Assembly (NCBI GenBank): GCA_914767715.1 | Contig: OU612068.1 | Coordinates: 9,424,001 to 9,488,000 of the forward strand | DNA: 64,000 bases | DNA from: Membranipora membranacea | Lineage: Eukaryota; Bryozoa; Gymnolaemata; Cheilostomatida; Membraniporidae | Reading direction: 5' to 3' | Shown here: piece after piece, positions 63,783 to 64,000 of the stretch | Layout: every line of letters starts with the position of its first letter | Position numbering within the stretch: the first letter of the stretch is position 1 | Notes under the pieces: generated by a model | Seen by the model: only the letters and a program-made list of their open reading frames with translations | Told to the model about the DNA's origin: nothing | Database searches by the model: none | Made by a program: the position numbers and the translations under genes

Positions 63783-64000
63783 CTGAAAGGTTAAATAGTT
63801 TTCATTTTTCTCGATTTTTTCCCTCAACTTTTGTCATAATTTGGCACATATAGAAAACATCCCTCCAGGATGATATTGTCTGCCAAATAAAATATTGTAG
63901 AGTTATCGGATTGCTTTTCGTAAAACATATGGATAATATCATGTCGGTTCACTATGACTGTGACGTAAATAAAATGTTATAATTTAAAACATGGGACAAC

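Overview
The window is animal nuclear DNA. Genes are split by GT-AG introns, and every exon chain described here was read by eye and checked for matching phase at each junction. Intergenic and intronic DNA is AT-rich and full of transposon relics. The gene set (TRPM channel, class A GPCRs, RIC3, group III phospholipase A2, UBE2C, DIMT1, ATG7) is metazoan. Compact genes, a MULE-type transposon, hAT-like elements, several LINE types and tRNA-derived SINEs fit an invertebrate. The sequence alone does not let me name the phylum.

Layout, left to right. (1) 328-10122 (+): C-terminal ~900 residues of a TRPM cation channel, with an almost perfect 515-bp fold-back repeat in one intron. (2) 11123-12250 (-): an apparently single-exon class A GPCR. 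(3) 14743-14827 (-): an intron-containing tRNA-Ile(UAU). (4) 15976-20447 (-): RIC3, a nicotinic-receptor chaperone, five exons. (5) 21289-30271 (+): a 14-exon gene for an unrecognised ~1041-residue acidic, coiled-coil protein. Its fourth intron holds a complete three-exon group III secreted phospholipase A2 on the opposite strand (22874-24599). (6) 31073-33560 (-): UBE2C, the APC/C ubiquitin-conjugating enzyme, with a 482-bp hAT-like element in an intron.

(7) 34053-41764: a 7.7-kb MULE-type DNA transposon with ~0.4-0.5 kb terminal inverted repeats built around a TAGACCCA-like motif, flanked by an 8-bp target duplication. It carries a broken MULE transposase and has been invaded by two LINEs. 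(8) 42.4-44.7 kb: another LINE fragment, a 250-bp MITE and two candidate exons of an unknown membrane protein. (9) 45383-47362 (-): DIMT1 rRNA dimethylase, followed by a tRNA-derived SINE-bearing region and a 1.06-kb hAT-like element beside a dead GPCR copy (about 50.1-51.4 kb). (10) 52127-63782 (-): the C-terminal half of ATG7, the autophagy E1-like enzyme. One 7-kb intron contains the intact GPCR parent of the dead copy on the opposite strand, and one exon contains a four-copy 60-bp coding minisatellite.

The genes do not form an operon or an obvious pathway. RIC3 and TRPM both concern ion channels, UBE2C and ATG7 are ubiquitin-type conjugation enzymes, and DIMT1 serves ribosome assembly. 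The most notable features are the two nested opposite-strand genes, the repeat insertion inside ATG7, the large MULE with nested elements, and the unrecognised coiled-coil gene.
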